A stretch of 64,000 nucleotides of DNA. Origin: Chondrosia reniformis. Lineage: Eukaryota > Porifera > Demospongiae > Chondrillida > Chondrillidae. The translations under genes and the position numbers were made by a program. Positions 60,829-64,000 of this stretch are shown here, piece by piece (within the stretch, counting starts at the first letter, position 1; each line of letters opens with the position of its first letter). The DNA is taken from assembly GCA_947172415.1 (NCBI GenBank), contig OX359196.1, positions 7,255,901 to 7,319,900 on the forward strand. The letters are read 5' to 3'. Below the pieces are notes generated by a model. It made no database searches. It worked only from the letters and a program-made list of their open reading frames with translations, and had not been told where the DNA came from.

Positions 60829-61772
60829 TACAACTGAATGTCCTAGCAGTATGAGGAAATACCAACCTAGTACATCAAAACTACAAAGAAGAACTGGCTA
60901 GATTTAACTCATTTTTTTTAAGTTATATATCACATTAATAGACAGTGGATATATGAAAATTTAATACACCATTTTCCTACATGCCTACTTTGTAAAAATC
61001 ATTCTTGCTCTTAATTATTATTATTATACTGAACTAGTCCAGAATAAAGAACATGTATTAACCTTATCTTGGATCATGAGTATACAAACCTGTTAAGAGC
61101 ATTTGTTTGTTTATGTCTAAGCAGATGCCATGATCCCTTCTTTTTATTTGCAAATATATAAGACTTGGACTATATTATTATTATTAGAGTGCCCATGCAT
61201 GTGGTTAAGGGGCACAGGACTATACCTGGACACATATATATAAACCATCACCACTTAAGGCTACCAGGCCGTCCACCCAGCTACATAGCCTGACTGTCAG
61301 GGCACATTAAGTCATCAGGCTACTATATATACCAGATTAATTATAATGATTTGTGTATTGTCTGAACTTAAAAGATAGTGTAATTGATAGAATGGGGCAC
61401 ACATGCAAAGTTAGGATTAGACAATTCCTTTTATTGTAATCACCTCATCACTAGTACTACTTGGTACTAATAAGCCAACCTGCACTGGCTGGTCAGTATA
61501 TACATAATGTTGTTAGTTATGGTCCGTCTAGCCTACATATTTGCATGGACAGTCAGCTGGTTATATTATGCACATGTTAGTTCACCATTGGATGTATGCG
61601 CCATTTTGTATTGTTGCATATTGTATTACGAGATTTTATATAGCTATGCGTACATAATGATCAAGTGTTATTGATCAGTTTTTAGTTTTTATCAGCAACT
61701 CCCTGTCTCTCAGTCAGACATTGTGATCTTCGCTGCGATATCTTAATAGTTTAGCTTCAGGTTCGACCCGAA
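60829..61772 (+). other. Intergenic gap with repeat family D
   Basis: Apart from the repeat D copy at 61170-61310 nothing is recognised. It contains the ankyrin gene's 3' UTR and the promoter of the methyltransferase-like gene. Confidence 0.5.
61170..61310. repeat. Repeat family D, copy 2
   Basis: ATTATTATTAGAGTGCCCATGCAT, GGGGCACAGGACTATACCTGG and CACTTAAGGCTACCAGGCCG match 41050-41250 closely, with a shorter ATT run and a short deletion. Confidence 0.6.
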
Positions 61773-62239
61773 ATGTCGTGGTCCAGACTGTACGAAAGTG
61801 GGTTGACAGATAACGAATTCCGCATTTCTGCTCGACAAGTCTTGGAGATCGTTCTTCGAAGACTCGAATGTGACGGAGACGTGGAGAAGAGATCGTTTTA
61901 CAAAAGAAAGTTTATCGAAACGCTTAAACTTAAAACTATCCCAATTGCTTTGCACACCGACAAAGCCAAGGAGCAGCACTACGAAGTACCTACGGACTTC
62001 TTTCTGAAAGTGAGACGCGAACGTACACCTCTAATCGTGATAAGAAAGTATATAGCTTTATTAAGCTGCTATTATTTACATGCCATGGTGTAGTACATTA
62101 ATTTTAATAGGGTACACCATGTACTACTAATAATAATAGTAATACAGTATGTGTATTGGGTAATCTTCATAGATCATGGGGCCATGGATGAAGTATAGCA
62201 GCTGCTATTGGAATGATGACATTCACAGCATCAAAGAAG
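61773..62239 (+). CDS. CFA-synthase / coclaurine N-methyltransferase-like protein, first two exons (continues past window)
   Basis: Exon 1 (61773-62009, 79 codons, donor AAA|GTGAGA) joins exon 2 (62173-62239) in phase 0. Across the join the protein reads EQHYEVPTDFFLK then IMGPWMKYSSCYWNDD. This is the start of the SAM methyltransferase fold of the cyclopropane-fatty-acid-synthase and coclaurine N-methyltransferase-like family (HYE/DLPxxFF...KYSxCxW/F). Exon 2 ends in phase 1 after HSIKE, where the family continues with a helix and the Gly-rich SAM loop (ELGCGWG type). No later exon was found in the remaining 1.7 kb, so the rest lies to the right. The substrate cannot be inferred from this part. 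Confidence 0.78.
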
Positions 62240-62309
62240 GTGTGTGCACTTAATACAGTTATACATTATTACACTTTTCTAGTGAATCTTAATGATACAT
62301 AATATGGAT

Positions 62310-62725
62310 AACCCATCCACCCATCCACCCATCCACCCATCCACCCATCCACCCATCCACCCATACACCCATCCACCCATCCATACACCAGTCTACACAC
62401 CCATCCATACACCAGTCTACACACCCATCCATACACCAGTCTACACACCCATCCATACACCAGTCTACACACCCATCCATACACCAGTCTACACACCCAT
62501 CCATACACCAGTCTACACACCCATCCATACACCAGTCTACACACCCATCCATACACCAGTCTACACACCCATCCATACACCAGTCTACACACCCATCCAT
62601 ACACCAGTCTACACACCCATCCATACGCCAGTCTACACACCCATCTATACGCCAGTCTACACACCCATCTATACACCAGTCTACACACCCATCCATACGC
62701 CAGTCTACACACCCATCCATCCTAT
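62310..62725 (+). repeat. CCATCCAC repeats passing into a 24-bp minisatellite
   Basis: About 62310-62390 is made of CCATCCAC-type units. From about 62390 to 62715 a 24-bp unit (CTACACACCCATCCATACACCAGT) repeats roughly 13 times with few changes. Both units are multiples compatible with long open frames on both strands; those frames are artefacts. Lies in intron 2 of the methyltransferase-like gene. Confidence 0.92.
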
Positions 62726-62819
62726 CCGTGATGATGCATATAAAATAAAAATATGTTTTATTAATTAAAGTGACATGCTAACTATAATATATGTACATTT
62801 GTATAACCCAACCAGTGGT

Positions 62820-63000
62820 CACTCCATACTGTATAGAGTATATACAAGCCAGTGTACCTAACTCCATACTGTATAGAGTATATACAAGCCAGTGTACCTA
62901 ACTCCATACTGTATAGAGTATATACAAGCCAGTGTACCTAACTCCATACTGTATAGAGTAGATACAAGCCAGTGTACCTAACTCCATACTGTATAGGGCA
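62820..63000 (+). repeat. 40-bp minisatellite
   Basis: Four and a half copies of a 40-bp unit starting CTCCATACTGTATAGAGTAT and ending CAAGCCAGTGTACCTAA, almost identical, so recently expanded. Confidence 0.92.
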
Positions 63001-63409
63001 CATTTATTTTATATATAATCATCAGTTTTCAAACAGCACATGTGTAATTGATCATGAGAGTAAGAGAAATCCAACATACACAGCTGACTATAGAACTACA
63101 GAACTGGAAAAGTACTAAATTATCAACACTCAGCGATCATCTTTTACTACTATCTGGGAATTAAATTTAGAGACCTTTAGATTTTCCACTATTTCCATTT
63201 TGAATGTGTTGTATGTTTGAGATTAAAATACATTTTTGAAATGCTAATATTTCTTGATTTGTTGGGATTATAACTTTCATTTCTTTCCTTATCATGGACT
63301 CTTCTCTTTGGAGGACCCATTTGTCTTATCTCTCACGTGATAACTACTTTAGCTAGAAATTGAAATAGAAAAATATTAAAATCTCTAACGTTATGAATTT
63401 TTTTTTTAA

Positions 63410-64000
63410 AAAGCGTCCCAAGTGTGTCGGGATACGCAATGGGTTCCCAGACTCTAGTTCAACTATCGCGATATGCTGACGATAAAGAAAAAAAGATAAA
63501 ACAGTTCCAAGGTGTGTCTGGAACCCTCTTGCAAATATCGAATGATAAAGAAAGACGAGAAAAAGACCAGTCACGTTAGCCAGCAGAGACTGCTGTTACC
63601 GTCGAGCACCACGAGGAGGTGTGACTTGGATTTTGCTCGACGCAGGGAGTTCACGTTACCATCCACAATGCGAGCCGTCCTTCCATCGCTGGTCGTCTGG
63701 GGCCAGGATCGTTGATAACGCCTAACTGGTGCAGTTTCGGCTTTGGTAGTCACGGAGTGACAGAACCGGCCTTATCCCTCCCCGGGTTCCGTTGTATCGA
63801 TAAATCGATAATTGGTGAGCACATCCCCATGGCACCAACCGATACAGGGCAGCTACGGAACCTAGACACTACCAAGCCAACGAGTAAGGACTTACTCCCT
63901 TACCCGAGGCTCCACGCTGGCAGGCCTGAATGGTCATGTTAAAATGGACTATTTATATTCAACTCTGTGTGCAGAAAGAGAAAAAAGAGAGAAAAACGAT
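63410..64000 (+). repeat. Interspersed repeat family B, copy 2
   Basis: The core at 63575-63957 differs from 34693-35075 at only a few positions, whereas the left flank is clearly diverged. Unlike copy 1 it is not enclosed by the GCAGTGG inverted repeats, so B is a repeat in its own right. It runs to the window edge; its right end may lie outside. Confidence 0.75.

Noticed and set aside
62269..62768. Long open frames on both strands (PIHTPVYT and CVDWCMDG type repeats)
   Set aside because: Products of a 24-bp minisatellite whose unit is a multiple of three. Open on both strands and inside an intron.

Overview
The window is animal nuclear DNA, AT-rich and intron-dense. Genes carry many GT-AG introns, and the encoded families are metazoan: immunoglobulin-type receptors, GAB-like PH adaptors, a DED-like protein, a GLIS zinc finger and WDR55. 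An early-branching animal, most likely a demosponge such as Amphimedon, fits best. That is inference from gene style; no species marker was tested.

Layout. 1-4.7 kb: the tail of an upstream gene, a single-exon DED-like protein, and a seven-exon gene for a DUF3626 protein, a family I know mainly from bacteria. 4.7-17.4 kb: one large repeat field in which a 169-bp satellite alternates with four copies of a ~1.05-kb block. A LINE fragment sits in the fourth block and a small MITE in the right-hand edge monomers. 17.5-26.2 kb: two tandem Ig receptor genes. 26.7-31.9 kb: a GAB-like PH adaptor. 32.9-41.5 kb: three tandem genes for free-standing copies of a trypsin-fold-like domain. 42.1-48.6 kb: a second GAB-like adaptor with ten NPxY motifs. 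50.1-51.1 kb (minus): GLIS-type zinc finger. 51.8-55.1 kb (minus): WDR55. 55.6-60.8 kb (plus): ankyrin-repeat protein. 61.8 kb to the edge: first exons of a CFA-synthase/coclaurine-N-methyltransferase-like enzyme, followed by minisatellites and an interspersed repeat.

The region that most deserves attention is 17.5-48.6 kb, where seven genes lie on one strand. The first Ig receptor carries a cytoplasmic domain that recurs alone in the three small genes, with intron positions shared in part. The domain looks like a chymotrypsin-type fold in which none of the triad positions I can align holds a catalytic residue. The second receptor keeps the ectodomain but ends just after its membrane segment. 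Two adaptors with PH domains and Grb2-type pYxN or PTB-type NPxY motifs flank the three soluble genes. I infer a locally expanded receptor, pseudoprotease and adaptor cluster, possibly for recognition or innate signalling. The gene structures are read from sequence; the joint function is a hypothesis. All exon joins were made by eye from splice signals, phase and homology, not from transcripts.
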